Source: Enterobacter quasihormaechei (GTDB lineage Bacteria > Pseudomonadota > Gammaproteobacteria > Enterobacterales > Enterobacteriaceae). Taken from it: 64,000 nt of DNA. The notes below the pieces were generated by a model, which was not told where the DNA came from, searched no databases, and was given only the letters and a program-made list of their open reading frames with translations. Positions within the stretch are counted from its first letter, which is position 1. Each line of letters starts with the position of its first letter. The stretch spans positions 1 through 64,000 of the forward strand of contig NZ_SJON01000019.1 in NCBI RefSeq assembly GCF_004331385.1, given 5' to 3'. This document shows positions 17,433-26,968 of the stretch, in pieces. The position numbers and the translations under genes are program-made.

Positions 17433-18164
17433 TTACTTCTGGAACCATTTTTTGTAGATGGTTTCGTAGGTGCCGTCTTTCTTCACTTTTTCCAGCGCAG
17501 CGTTGAATTTCTGCTGCAACTCGGTGTTGCCCTGACGTACAGCAATACCCAGACCTGTACCGAAGTAGTCTTTATCGGTCACCTTGTCACCCACGGCGGC
17601 CAGCTTGTCGTTCGCTTTCAGCCATTCAGTCACAACAGCCGTGTCCCCGAAGACCGCATCGATACGACCGTTTTGCAGGTCCAGCTTCGCGTTCTGGTAG
17701 CTGTCATACGGCACGGTGGTGATTTCCGGATGCTTATCCATGATGAATTTCTGGTGCGTGGTGCCGTTTTGAACGCCCACCTTCTTGCCTTTCAGCAGAT
17801 CGACAGAAGCGTATTTGCCTTTCTGACCGATGAACAGGGCAGAGTTGTCATAGTAAGGCGCAGTGAACAGAACCTGCTTTTCACGCTCCGGGGTGATGTC
17901 CATGCCGGCCATCACCGCGTCGATGCGGCGGAACTTCAGGCTCGGGATCAGGCTGTCGAACGACTGGTTGCTGAAGGTGCAGGTCGCGTCGATCTCTTTA
18001 CACAGGGCGTTGGCCAGGTCCACGTCGAAGCCAACAATTTTGTTGTTCGCATCGATGGATTCAAACGGAGGATAAGACGCTTCGGTGGCGAAACGGATGG
18101 TCTGGGCTGCGGTAGCGGAAAGGCTGACGCTAGCGAGCAGCGCGGCAATCAATACTTTTTTCAT
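17433..18164 (-). CDS. artI: Periplasmic amino-acid-binding protein ArtI
   Basis: 243 residues with a signal peptide (MKKVLIAALLASVSLSATA) and the same SBP_bac_3 landmarks as ArtJ (SYPPFESIDANNKIVGFD, AGMDITPEREKQVLF). In E. coli ArtI is the binding protein encoded inside the art operon; its exact ligand is less clear than ArtJ's. It sits 18 bases after artP. Confidence 0.95.
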   Translation of the reverse strand: MKKVLIAALLASVSLSATAAQTIRFATEASYPPFESIDANNKIVGFDVDLANALCKEIDATCTFSNQSFDSLIPSLKFRRIDAVMAGMDITPEREKQVLFTAPYYDNSALFIGQKGKYASVDLLKGKKVGVQNGTTHQKFIMDKHPEITTVPYDSYQNAKLDLQNGRIDAVFGDTAVVTEWLKANDKLAAVGDKVTDKDYFGTGLGIAVRQGNTELQQKFNAALEKVKKDGTYETIYKKWFQK

Positions 18165-18182
18165 TATAATTTCCCTAACACG

Positions 18183-18911
18183 TCAGTGAGATAAGTAATT
18201 TTTGAAGGCATCGGTTTGCGGGTTGGTGAAGCAGCTCGCGTCACCTTGCTCAACGATATACCCGTTTTCCATGTAGACCACGCGGCTGGCGGTTTTGCGC
18301 GCCACTTCCACCTCGTGGGTCACGATGACCTGGGTAATGTTGGTTTCCGCCAGCTCGCGAATAATACTCACGATCTGAGCAGTAATTTCCGGATCCAGCG
18401 CCGCGGTCGGCTCATCAAACAGTAGCACCGCCGGCTCCATCATCAGCGCACGGGCAATCGCCACGCGCTGCTGCTGACCACCGGAGAGGTGAAGCGGATA
18501 GCGGTCGCTGTAGGGCTTCAGGCGCAGACGTTCCAGCAGCTTGTCGGCACGCGCCATCGCCTGATCCTTGCTTAAGCCGAGCACGCGGCACGGGGCTTCA
18601 ATCAGATTTTGTACCACGGTCAGGTGCGGCCAGAGATTGTATTGCTGAAAAACCATGCCCACGTTTTGACGCAGTTCACGAATCGCTTTATCAGAAGGGG
18701 TTTTCGCAAAATCAAAATGGTTACCGGCAATGGCCAGCGTGCCCGAGCGGGGCATTTCAAGCAGATTCAGAACGCGCAGAAGGGAGCTTTTTCCCGCGCC
18801 GCTTGGGCCGAGCAAAACCAGCGTTTCGCCCTCCGGGCAGCTCAGCGTAATGTCGAACAGCGCCTGGTGTGCGCCGTAGAAGCAGTTAATGCCGTTTAGT
18901 TTAATACTCAT
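18183..18911 (-). CDS. artP: Arginine ABC importer ATP-binding protein ArtP
   Basis: 242 residues. Walker [10 protein letters not shown] at 35-43, signature LSGGQQQR, Walker [15 protein letters not shown]-loop VIVTHE. First gene of artPIQM. The 226 bases upstream (to ybjP) should hold the promoter; I found no convincing ARG box there. Confidence 0.96.
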   Translation of the reverse strand: MSIKLNGINCFYGAHQALFDITLSCPEGETLVLLGPSGAGKSSLLRVLNLLEMPRSGTLAIAGNHFDFAKTPSDKAIRELRQNVGMVFQQYNLWPHLTVVQNLIEAPCRVLGLSKDQAMARADKLLERLRLKPYSDRYPLHLSGGQQQRVAIARALMMEPAVLLFDEPTAALDPEITAQIVSIIRELAETNITQVIVTHEVEVARKTASRVVYMENGYIVEQGDASCFTNPQTDAFKNYLSH

Positions 18912-19137
18912 CGGGGCAGTCTTTACTCATCCAGGCAATCTATAGCAATTGAGGCCGCAGATAGTACCGTTGACAGAATAGTTATGCAATATTTCTGCGT
19001 TAAAAGTTAAATATAACCCGTTTTTCTTCTTAAACATAGCACAAAATAGCGAAGGGGGAGGGGGGCGAGAATAAATGTCGGCATTCCGCCTGAAATGCCG
19101 GACATTTTACGGGGTTAACGTTTATATCACCGCTGCG

Positions 19138-19656
19138 TTAGCGGTTTTCAACGGACTGGCGCAGGGTGCCAGCCGGGGCATGAACGCTGCCGCCAATGTA
19201 GCGAACATCATCGATGGCCCAGCACTGTCCTTCACGGATCATCAGCACTTCATCCTGCCAGGTCTGGGTGCCCTGCGTCAGCTTCACGCGCAGCGGAATA
19301 TTGCGCGCGTCGGTGTTCGGGATGGTTGACGCGCTGGCAACCTCGGCGCTGTCGGGCAGCGTCGCGCGGCTGGAGAACGGATCGGCAGACAGCAGCGCGT
19401 TATGCTGCGGATCGCGCGAGGCGTCGTTAAGCAGTTTCGCCAGGTTATCGCTCAGGTACGGGCGCAGGGCGGTGAGGTCATTACCGCGATGCTGAATGCG
19501 ATAATCATAGAACTGTTGCGCCACGGCGTCCGGGCCGCCCTCGATGCAGGGGCCGCTGCGGGAACCGATATCCTTAAAGGCTGGCGTGACCGGCGTAGTG
19601 CAGGCGCTGAGCACCAGCGCGCAGGGCACTAAAAGCGTTAAAGCAGAGTAGCGCAT
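19138..19656 (-). CDS. ybjP: Putative lipoprotein YbjP
   Basis: 172 residues with a lipobox LVLSAC ending at C19. E. coli YbjP has the same length and position between artP and ybjQ. Residue +2 is T, not D, so outer-membrane sorting is expected. Recent E. coli work links YbjP to TolC as a lipoprotein partner; I cite this from memory only. It is divergent from ybjQ. Confidence 0.9.
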   Translation of the reverse strand: MRYSALTLLVPCALVLSACTTPVTPAFKDIGSRSGPCIEGGPDAVAQQFYDYRIQHRGNDLTALRPYLSDNLAKLLNDASRDPQHNALLSADPFSSRATLPDSAEVASASTIPNTDARNIPLRVKLTQGTQTWQDEVLMIREGQCWAIDDVRYIGGSVHAPAGTLRQSVENR

Positions 19657-19753
19657 GTTGATTTCCTTATTTATTAACTATCCTTTCAATCATAGCGTAA
19701 CGAACCGATAATGCAGTTGCTAACGCATTGAACGCTAAAGAAGGAGAGAAAGT

Positions 19754-20074
19754 ATGCAGTTTTCAACGACCCCAACCCTGGAAGGGCAACCGATCACCGA
19801 GTACTGCGGCGTGGTCACCGGCGAGGCGATCCTTGGCGCTAACGTCTTCCGCGACTTTTTTGCCGGCATTCGCGACATCGTCGGCGGGCGCTCCGGCGCG
19901 TATGAAAAAGAGCTGCGTAAAGCGCGCGAGATTGCGTTTAAGGAACTGGGCGAGCAGGCCAAGGCGCTGGGCGCGGATGCGGTGGTGGGCATTGATATCG
20001 ACTACGAAACGGTCGGTAAAGATGCCAGCATGCTGATGGTGAGCGTAAGCGGCACGGCGGTGAAGATCCGTTGA
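19754..20074 (+). CDS. ybjQ: YbjQ (UPF0145/YbjQ family) protein
   Basis: 106 residues, close to E. coli YbjQ throughout ([33 protein letters not shown]). The family forms pentameric dodecin-like beta structures of unsettled role; it is sometimes annotated as heavy-metal binding. The stop overlaps the amiD start by one base, so they are likely cotranscribed. Confidence 0.93.
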   Translation: MQFSTTPTLEGQPITEYCGVVTGEAILGANVFRDFFAGIRDIVGGRSGAYEKELRKAREIAFKELGEQAKALGADAVVGIDIDYETVGKDASMLMVSVSGTAVKIR

Positions 20075-20904
20075 TGATGCGTTCGCTCCCAGCCGTCCTG
20101 CTGGCGCTGCTGCTGGCAGGATGCGCCACGGAAAAAGGCATCGTTGATAAGGGTGCTTACGAGCTGGATACGCGCCATCAGGCGCAGGCGGCCTACCCGC
20201 GTATAAAGGTGCTGGTTATTCACTACACCGCAGACGATTTTGACACCTCGCTTGCAACCCTGACCGATAAAAACGTCAGCTCCCATTATCTCATCCCCGC
20301 CAGGCCCCCCGCGCCGGACGGTAAACCACGCATCTGGCAACTGGTGCCGGAGAGCGAGCTTGCCTGGCATGCGGGCATCAGCTTCTGGCGCGGCACCAAC
20401 CGCATCAACGATACCTCCGTGGGGATTGAGCTGGAGAACCGCGGCTGGCAGAAAGTTGGAGGGGTAAAAACCTTCGTGCCCTTTGAACCGGCACAAATCG
20501 CGGCGCTGATCCCTCTCGCTAAAGACATCATTGCCCGCTACGACATCAAACCGCAGAACGTGGTGGCCCATGCCGATATTGCCCCGCAGCGTAAGGACGA
20601 TCCCGGCCCGCTGTTCCCGTGGCGCGAGCTGGCGCAGCAGGGGATAGGCGCGTGGCCCGATCCGGCGCGCGTGGCGTTCTATATGAACGGGCGATCGCGT
20701 TATGAGCCGGTGGATACCGCAACGCTGCTCGATCTGCTGGCCCGCTACGGCTACGAGGTGCCCGAAGACAGCACCCCCGCGCAGCAAAAACGCATCATCA
20801 TGGCGTTCCAGATGCATTTCCGCCCGCAGCTGTGGAACGGTGTAGCCGACGTTGAATCCCTGGCTATCGCCGAAGCGCTGTTAGAGAAATACGGACAGGG
20901 GTAA
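20074..20904 (+). CDS. amiD: N-acetylmuramoyl-L-alanine amidase AmiD, outer-membrane lipoprotein
   Basis: 276 residues with lipobox LLAGC (C17). The amidase_2 domain holds the zinc ligands H50 (VIHYTADDF), H166 and D176 (AHADIAPQRKDDPGP). A C-terminal PG-binding-like three-helix domain (about 205-276) follows. AmiD cleaves the lactyl-amide bond of peptidoglycan, including anhydro-muropeptides. The ATG at 20074 overlaps the ybjQ stop; a TTG at 20071 is possible. Confidence 0.95.
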   Translation: MMRSLPAVLLALLLAGCATEKGIVDKGAYELDTRHQAQAAYPRIKVLVIHYTADDFDTSLATLTDKNVSSHYLIPARPPAPDGKPRIWQLVPESELAWHAGISFWRGTNRINDTSVGIELENRGWQKVGGVKTFVPFEPAQIAALIPLAKDIIARYDIKPQNVVAHADIAPQRKDDPGPLFPWRELAQQGIGAWPDPARVAFYMNGRSRYEPVDTATLLDLLARYGYEVPEDSTPAQQKRIIMAFQMHFRPQLWNGVADVESLAIAEALLEKYGQG

Positions 20905-21167
20905 TCCTTCAGAATACCCCCGAATAGGTATATTCTCCTTACTTGTCATGAGATTAATCTTAAGTACATCGTCAATTAACTTTTAGTAAATTGACTTAAA
21001 ATTATCCGGATTTAAGATAGACACATAGCTTGCTAACTAAATTGGCAAATAAATAAAAGCATTATTCTTTCTTTTTTTTCTTGAGAATTTCATCAGGACT
21101 CATATTCAGGTTCCGGCAACAGGCCGGGGCCATTATTAATCATTAAAATCTTAAATCGGGTATAACA

Positions 21168-21791
21168 ATGTTAAGAATCTACGCTAATAAATTACGTCCG
21201 CAGGCCGAGATGGAAAAAATTATCGCTGCCACTTCCGGCGTTGAGGAAAAAACGCTGAAGAAATGGCAAAAAATCTCTACGGCTGATTTCGAATACATCC
21301 ATATTATCGTCAGCGGTGAGGTAGAGTTTCGCCGTGAGTCAGACGAGCTGTGTATGTTCAGCGTAACGGGATACTGCATATTCGGCCTCTCCTCAATGTA
21401 CTACCAGTCCGCCCATATGTACGGCCTTGTGCGGGCGAATACCGTGGTTCGCTCCATTAAGAAAGAGGATTTCGCCCGGCTGATGACCGAGAAAAACCTG
21501 TGGCCTGAACTGACGAAGGTGCTTTCCTGGTATATCTGCATGCTGAGCAAACGCGATGATGTTCTGGTTGCCCGCAGCGCGTATTCCGTTGTCCGCGAAT
21601 TTTTATATGAAATAAACGATCTGATTGTCCAGCATCAACGCGATATCAACGTTTATGATTACATTCAGGAATATACTAACCTGGCGCGCAGCACCATTAT
21701 TAAAATCCTCTCCGACCTTAAAAAAGGCCAGTATATTGTGGTGGAAAAAGGTCGACTGCTTAATCTCACCTCTCTGCCTGAAAAATATTAA
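21168..21791 (+). CDS. IprA/YaiV-like transcriptional regulator with cyclic-nucleotide-type fold
   Basis: 207 residues. The N-terminal half looks like a cNMP-binding jelly roll (IIVSGEVEFRRESDELCMFSVTGYCIFGLSS). The C-terminal half is a winged HTH (YDYIQEYTNLARSTIIKILSDLKKGQYIVVEKGRL) ending NLTSLPEKY, like IprA (YaiV) of E. coli. Codon use is more AT-rich than the backbone, and the 260 bases upstream are AT-rich and gene-free. Its stop overlaps the gspB stop by four bases. Position at the boundary of the T2SS island suggests it controls these genes; that is inference. Confidence 0.75.
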   Translation: MLRIYANKLRPQAEMEKIIAATSGVEEKTLKKWQKISTADFEYIHIIVSGEVEFRRESDELCMFSVTGYCIFGLSSMYYQSAHMYGLVRANTVVRSIKKEDFARLMTEKNLWPELTKVLSWYICMLSKRDDVLVARSAYSVVREFLYEINDLIVQHQRDINVYDYIQEYTNLARSTIIKILSDLKKGQYIVVEKGRLLNLTSLPEKY

Positions 21792-22426
21792 TGCTGCACC
21801 CGCCGGTCTCCTGATTCATCTGACGGACGCCGGCTATTATCGCTCTGTTTTACGCTTGCCTGCGTATTATCCTGCGTTTCGTCTACCGGCGGCGCGGGTA
21901 TTTTTCCCTGCGAATAATCCTGCTCCTGTTCTTTCAACGCCTGCTTAAGTAATTCTTCAAGAGACGCATCGTTGCTGCCTGCGCTGGCGGGCGCGATGTC
22001 GCGTTCGTGCGCCTCGGTTCCCGGCAGGGTATCCCGCGACGTGTCCTGCGGCACCGCGCCGTCGGGCGCCTGCTGCCAGTCGGCATCATCGCTGTTTATG
22101 GGCAGGTCCTGCATGGGCGGAACATCAACATGCACCGGCGCAGGTTTAGGCTGCGGATGCGGGAACGGTTTACTCACATACACGTAATGCATATCTGAAA
22201 GCTGCGTTTCCGGCTTCGCCACGCTGGCTTTGACCGGTTCGGGCGACGGGTGGCGGAGGTGCCAGTACACATGTGCATACAGGCCGGCAACCAGCATGGC
22301 GCAAAGCCCGAACGCCCATAACACCGTTTTGCCGAATACGTTTTTCAGGCTGGGGAGACGGTACGAGAACCAGACCGCCTCTCCGGTTGAGTAGCTGCGC
22401 TGGGCCGCAAGACAGATGGTCGACAT
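21788..22426 (-). CDS. gspB: GspB/PulB-like type II secretion accessory protein
   Basis: 212 residues. A short cytoplasmic N-terminus, one membrane helix (about 33-52, TVLWAFGLCAMLVAGLYAHV) and a proline/acidic periplasmic region. GspB works with GspA to help place the secretin in the outer membrane through peptidoglycan. The C-terminus is low-complexity and polar, and I do not see the C-terminal domain that longer ExeB/OutB proteins carry, so this may be a short form. It overlaps gspA by one base. Confidence 0.65.
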   Translation of the reverse strand: MSTICLAAQRSYSTGEAVWFSYRLPSLKNVFGKTVLWAFGLCAMLVAGLYAHVYWHLRHPSPEPVKASVAKPETQLSDMHYVYVSKPFPHPQPKPAPVHVDVPPMQDLPINSDDADWQQAPDGAVPQDTSRDTLPGTEAHERDIAPASAGSNDASLEELLKQALKEQEQDYSQGKIPAPPVDETQDNTQASVKQSDNSRRPSDESGDRRVQH

Positions 22427-23988
22427 TAGGCTTTTTTCTCCTGCGTTTTCGCGTCCGCAGTGGTGCGGACGGCCTGAATCAGTACGCTCGGCGTGCTGTT
22501 GGTCACGCGCATTAATTGCATCAGCGTGTCTTCTCCCGGGATGCCGTCCACGTGCAGTTTCATTTGTTGCTGGAACTCGCGGGTGCGTTTCATCATCTCT
22601 GCGGTCCAGATCCGGGCGTGCGTTTCCGGCTTGCTGAGCGCGAGGCTTAACTGCTGATCGAGCCAGGCCATGTCTTTACCGTCGCTGGCGGCGCCGATCG
22701 CGTCCTGGCCTTCCGGCGTCAGGCGGTGCAGCTGAGTGAAGTTGCCGGTCGCATGCTGGTTAAACCAGCTGCGGCTCACCTGCCAGGTCCGGTTATTCAT
22801 GAGCAGGTCAATCGACGTGTCGCCGACGCGGGCGACAACCGCATAGTTAAGGTGACCGCCGGTTTTGAGCTCGCTGACCCACGGATACCCCTCCCGCGCC
22901 AGCGCGTCCGGCGACGCGTTCCCCTGCTTACACATCAGGTTCACCTTCGCGGCGTTATGGCACAGGGCCTCTTCTGCCGAGGCGTCATACCCCCACATCA
23001 GATAAAGCTGGTGCATCGCATCCGGCTGATTCACCATTTCGTTGTCGATAACCGGCACCACGGCTGCTTCAGGTTTTGGCGTCGGCTGTTTCCAGCTGAC
23101 GGGGACCGGCAGCGGGATGGGAAGGTGCGCGTTGATCGACGAGGTCAGATACCAGCCGCAGGCCGCAAACAGCACCGACGCGAACAGCCCCACGGTCGCC
23201 AGGCGCTTACCCTGTTTTTTGGCGGGCAGGATCTCTCCCGCCGCCAGGCGTAAATGACGCGGGCTGACCTGCGCCGCGCGTTCCGTCCAGGCGGCGAGCA
23301 TTGACAGGTGTGCCAGAGCATTCAGTTTGCTGATGTTGCCTTTGGTCAGCGCGTGCATTTTGCGCACGCGGGCCGGCGTTAACGGCGAATTTTCACAGCC
23401 GTGTTCTTCGCACTGCGCCTGCACGTAGCTCAGGTATTCGCGGCAGGTCAGGGGGCGCAGAACGTGATGGGTGTGCATATATTCGCGCAGTTCAGGTTGC
23501 TTAATCAGGCTTTCCCGATCCGCTGCGCCCATTAGCACCACGGACAGGCGGACGTTCAGCTCCTGGGCACGCGTGAGCAGCGTTCCCAGGACTTCCAGAC
23601 AGCCCTCTTTCATGGCTTCGCAATGGGCGATGGTCAGCACTCTGGATTTCGCTTTTCCCTCCTGCCACTGGCGCAGTACGGCATCCACCGCCTGCATGCG
23701 GTTGCCGATCGCTTTCGCTCCCGGGTTGAGCTTGTACAGCAGGCTACTGGCACTCAATTTTGGAAACGCGCTGATGGCAAGCACGTTGCCGCTGCTGGTT
23801 TTCAGCGCATCGCTGAAGTGAGCCAGGAGCGGCGCGTCGTCGCTAAAGAGCCCGATAATGCCCGCCTGCTGGGTTTTCTCTTTCAGCAGGTTAAACACAT
23901 CCTGATGATAAGGCACCAGAAAATCCCCGGATAAACGGGCGATCGTCCTGAATGGCGGGTTTTTAAAATTAAAGTGGCTCTGATACAT
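22426..23988 (-). CDS. gspA: GspA/ExeA-like secretion protein with degenerate ATPase motifs
   Basis: 520 residues: an AAA-like cytoplasmic domain (1-265), one membrane helix (about 267-287), then a periplasmic part with a C39-like segment (LYLMWGYDASAEEALCHNA...GNASPDALAREGYPWVSEL) and a PG_binding_1 domain (FQQQMKLHVDGIPGEDTLMQL). GspA proteins bind peptidoglycan and help secretin assembly. Where the P-loop GE(V/A)GxGKT should stand, this protein has GLFSDDAPLLAHF. The Walker B place reads VLTIAHCEAM rather than a D-E pair. ATP hydrolysis is therefore doubtful. The gene is divergent from gspC. Confidence 0.85.
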   Translation of the reverse strand: MYQSHFNFKNPPFRTIARLSGDFLVPYHQDVFNLLKEKTQQAGIIGLFSDDAPLLAHFSDALKTSSGNVLAISAFPKLSASSLLYKLNPGAKAIGNRMQAVDAVLRQWQEGKAKSRVLTIAHCEAMKEGCLEVLGTLLTRAQELNVRLSVVLMGAADRESLIKQPELREYMHTHHVLRPLTCREYLSYVQAQCEEHGCENSPLTPARVRKMHALTKGNISKLNALAHLSMLAAWTERAAQVSPRHLRLAAGEILPAKKQGKRLATVGLFASVLFAACGWYLTSSINAHLPIPLPVPVSWKQPTPKPEAAVVPVIDNEMVNQPDAMHQLYLMWGYDASAEEALCHNAAKVNLMCKQGNASPDALAREGYPWVSELKTGGHLNYAVVARVGDTSIDLLMNNRTWQVSRSWFNQHATGNFTQLHRLTPEGQDAIGAASDGKDMAWLDQQLSLALSKPETHARIWTAEMMKRTREFQQQMKLHVDGIPGEDTLMQLMRVTNSTPSVLIQAVRTTADAKTQEKKA

Positions 23989-24246
23989 AACGACTTACCG
24001 TCTCTGATTAGGAATAGCAACAGCACCAGAAAGTAAGTTAATGCTCTGAGGTGGTCAATTTGCAGACAGGGTAAAAATATCCTGCTGGCAGCGCCTAACA
24101 TCTGGATTTTATACGGTCAATATTTTTCTTTATGAAAGTTAGCGGCAAAGTCAGTGGTCGCATTTGCAACAGCTTATTACTATTTTCATCCATATTGGCG
24201 CAGTATGACGCTGCTTATTTTTGCTTTGCTATAGGCCGGATAAAAA
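23989..24246. promoter_or_regulatory. Divergent AT-rich promoter region between gspA and gspC
   Basis: 258 bases with several A/T tracts, no credible ORF, and the start codons of gspA and gspC facing away from each other. In E. coli K-12 the equivalent gsp region is silenced by H-NS, and the base composition here fits. Individual promoter boxes are not clear. Confidence 0.6.
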
Positions 24247-25020
24247 ATGAGGTTCTCATTTCTGTCACGGTGGATAACGCCTTGTATTATGTTTGTGCTG
24301 CTGATTTTTTGTGGACAGCAAGGGTATCTCACCTTTAAAGATTATAAAAAAGTTACGAATAAGTTGGCTAATTCTGACGAGCAGCCGCTGAAAACCTTGC
24401 GTGAGGAAAAAGTCTTTACGCTATTCACCGCGGCCGTGCGTCAGGATAACGTGCCCGCGGCGGTAAAAGCCCCGCTGGCGGCGGAAATCGAGGGCATCGT
24501 GAGCAGCGATGACGCCTGGCTCTCCTTTGCCGTCATCAAGACGCCGGGCGGCCAGAAAAGCTACCGCGAGGGCGAACCGCTCACCGGCTTTAACGACGCA
24601 TTTATTCAGGAAATTAATAAAGATAATGTGGTTGTTAATTATGAAGGTGCTACGCAGGTACTGGCATTAAATAAGCCGGACTATTTCAAGGGCGGCACAG
24701 AAAGCGGCCCGGTGACCAAATCGACAAAAGATCCCGGTGCAGACAGTTTGCATCTGGATGATTATCTGGTGTTAAAGCCGTTAATAGAAAAGGGCCAGCT
24801 GGAAGGCTACAGGATCAACCCACGGAATGCCTCCTCGTTCTACAGCCAGTCTGGTCTGGAAAAAGGGGATGTGGCGGTGAAAGTCAATTCTGTCGATATG
24901 ACTGATGAAGCAAAAGCGAAAAGCATTATTGCTAACTGGTCGAAAATGAAAGAGGCGGAGGTCGTGGTTCGGCGTCACGCTCACCTTGAAAATATTCGGG
25001 TCAATGTTCTAAACAATTAA
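24247..25020 (+). CDS. gspC: Type II secretion protein GspC
   Basis: 257 residues: short cytoplasmic end, one TM (about 10-28), a periplasmic homology region (about 80-140, EGIVSSDDAWLSFAVI) that contacts the secretin N0 domain, and a C-terminal PDZ domain (about 165-257; GYRINPRNASSFYSQSGLEKGDVAVKVN). It links the inner-membrane platform to GspD and helps select cargo. First gene of the gspC-O operon. Confidence 0.93.
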   Translation: MRFSFLSRWITPCIMFVLLIFCGQQGYLTFKDYKKVTNKLANSDEQPLKTLREEKVFTLFTAAVRQDNVPAAVKAPLAAEIEGIVSSDDAWLSFAVIKTPGGQKSYREGEPLTGFNDAFIQEINKDNVVVNYEGATQVLALNKPDYFKGGTESGPVTKSTKDPGADSLHLDDYLVLKPLIEKGQLEGYRINPRNASSFYSQSGLEKGDVAVKVNSVDMTDEAKAKSIIANWSKMKEAEVVVRRHAHLENIRVNVLNN

Positions 25021-25033
25021 CAAGTGTACAGAC

Positions 25034-26953
25034 ATGAAGAAATTTCCATGGGCGTGCGTGGCGCTGACCGCATTGTCGTTATATTCCAGTTCGCTGCTTG
25101 CAGCTAACTTTAGCGCGAGTTTTAAAAATACCGATATTCGCGAGTTTATCGATACGGTAGGCCGCAATCTCAACAAAACCATTCTGGTCGATCCGTCCGT
25201 TCAGGGCACCGTCTCGGTCAGAACCTACAACGTGCTGACGGAAGATGAATATTACCAGTTCTTCCTGAGCGTGCTGGACCTGTACGGCCTGTCGGTGATC
25301 CCGATGGACAACGGCATGGTCAAAGTGGTGCGCTCCAGCGTGGCGCGTACCGCCGGTGCGCCGCTGGCGGACAGCAAAAACCCGGGCAAGGGTGACGAGA
25401 TCATCACCCGCGTGGTGCGGATGGAAAACGTGCCGGTGCGCGAGCTGGCCCCGCTGCTGCGCCAGCTGAACGATGCCACCGGCATCGGTAACGTGGTGCA
25501 TTTTGAGCCGTCCAACGTGATGTTGTTAACCGGTAAGGCCTCGGTGGTGAACCGTCTGGTGGATCTGGTGCAGCGCGTTGACAGAGAGGGCGTTCAGCGC
25601 CGCGAAATCGTGCCGCTGCGCTTTGCCTCTGCCAAAGATCTCTCCGACATGTTGAACAACCTCAACAATGAAGAGCAGAAGGGGCAGAACGCGCCGCAGC
25701 TCGCCACCAAAGTGGTGGCGGATGACGAAACCAACAGCCTGGTGATCAGCGGTTCGGAAGATGCGCGTACGCGCACCCGCTCCCTGATTAACCAGCTCGA
25801 TCGCGAGCAGAACAACGAGGGGAATACCCGCGTCTTCTACCTCAAGTACGCCAGCGCCACCAAAGTGGTTCCGGTGCTGACCGGTATTGGCGAGCAGCTG
25901 AAAGACAAGCCGGGTACGGCCAAAGCGAAAACCGCGAGCGCCGCGACGGATCTGAATATTACCGCCGACGAGTCAACCAACTCGCTGGTGATCACCGCCC
26001 AGCCTAACGTGATGAATTCCCTGGAGAAGGTGATCGACAAGCTCGATATTCGCCGTCCGCAGGTGCTGGTAGAAGCGATCATTGCGGAAGTGCAGGACGG
26101 TAACGGCATGGATCTCGGCGTGCAGTGGACCGGCAAGCACGGCGGCGTGCAGTTCGGCGCCACCGGCTTACCGATTAGCCAGATCAAGAACGGCACCATG
26201 AAGGGGGCGAGCTTCACCGGCCTGGCGACCGGCTTCTTTAACGGCGACTTCGGCGCCCTGGTGACCGCGCTCTCCACCGACGGCAAAAACGACATCCTCT
26301 CCACGCCGAGTGTGGTCACGCTGGATAACAAAGAAGCGTCGTTTAACGTGGGTCAGGACGTGCCGGTGCTTTCCGGCTCGCAGACCACCAGCGGCGACAA
26401 CGTCTTTAACTCCGTTGAGCGTAAAACGGTCGGTACCAAGCTGAAAATTGTGCCGCAGATTAACGACGGCGACATGATCCACCTGAAGATTGAGCAGGAA
26501 GTCTCCAGCGTTGACAACAGCGCGACGGAAGACGCCAGCCTCGGCCCGACCTTCAACACCCGCACCATCAATAACGAGGTGATGGTCCACAGCGGTCAGA
26601 CGGTGGTGCTTGGCGGCCTGATGGAAAACGTCACCAAGCAGTCGGTCTCTAAGGTGCCGCTGCTCGGCGATATCCCGCTGGTCGGCCAGCTGTTCCGCTA
26701 CACCTCGCAGGATACGTCCAAGCGCAACCTGATGGTGTTTATTCATACCACCGTCCTGCGTGACGACGACAACTACAGCGCGGCGTCGAAGGAGAAATAT
26801 GACCAGATCCGGGTGCGCCAGATGCAGCGACTGGAAGAGAAAAAGCTCGGCATCATTGCGCCGAGCGACAATGCCGTCCTGCCCGCGTTTCCTGTCGACG
26901 CCAGCGCCGCGCCGGTGAAAACCAGCGCCACGCGCAATCCGTTTAAAGAATAG
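25034..26953 (+). CDS. gspD: Type II secretion outer-membrane secretin GspD
   Basis: 639 residues with a signal peptide ending about A23. N0 domain (about 26-95), N1-N3 repeats (about 120-345), secretin barrel (about 350-590) with VPLLGDIPLVGQLFRYTS, and a C-terminal S-region. It forms the multimeric outer-membrane channel. No pilotin gene (gspS/aspS) is seen nearby, so targeting may depend on one encoded elsewhere or on GspAB. Confidence 0.97.
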   Translation: MKKFPWACVALTALSLYSSSLLAANFSASFKNTDIREFIDTVGRNLNKTILVDPSVQGTVSVRTYNVLTEDEYYQFFLSVLDLYGLSVIPMDNGMVKVVRSSVARTAGAPLADSKNPGKGDEIITRVVRMENVPVRELAPLLRQLNDATGIGNVVHFEPSNVMLLTGKASVVNRLVDLVQRVDREGVQRREIVPLRFASAKDLSDMLNNLNNEEQKGQNAPQLATKVVADDETNSLVISGSEDARTRTRSLINQLDREQNNEGNTRVFYLKYASATKVVPVLTGIGEQLKDKPGTAKAKTASAATDLNITADESTNSLVITAQPNVMNSLEKVIDKLDIRRPQVLVEAIIAEVQDGNGMDLGVQWTGKHGGVQFGATGLPISQIKNGTMKGASFTGLATGFFNGDFGALVTALSTDGKNDILSTPSVVTLDNKEASFNVGQDVPVLSGSQTTSGDNVFNSVERKTVGTKLKIVPQINDGDMIHLKIEQEVSSVDNSATEDASLGPTFNTRTINNEVMVHSGQTVVLGGLMENVTKQSVSKVPLLGDIPLVGQLFRYTSQDTSKRNLMVFIHTTVLRDDDNYSAASKEKYDQIRVRQMQRLEEKKLGIIAPSDNAVLPAFPVDASAAPVKTSATRNPFKE

Positions 26954-26968
26954 TGCGGAGGGGGCAAT

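Noticed and set aside
18912-19137. ARG box upstream of artP
   Set aside because: GCAGAAATATTGCAT-like sequence is present on the minus strand but does not align to the TGAAT...ATTCA consensus.
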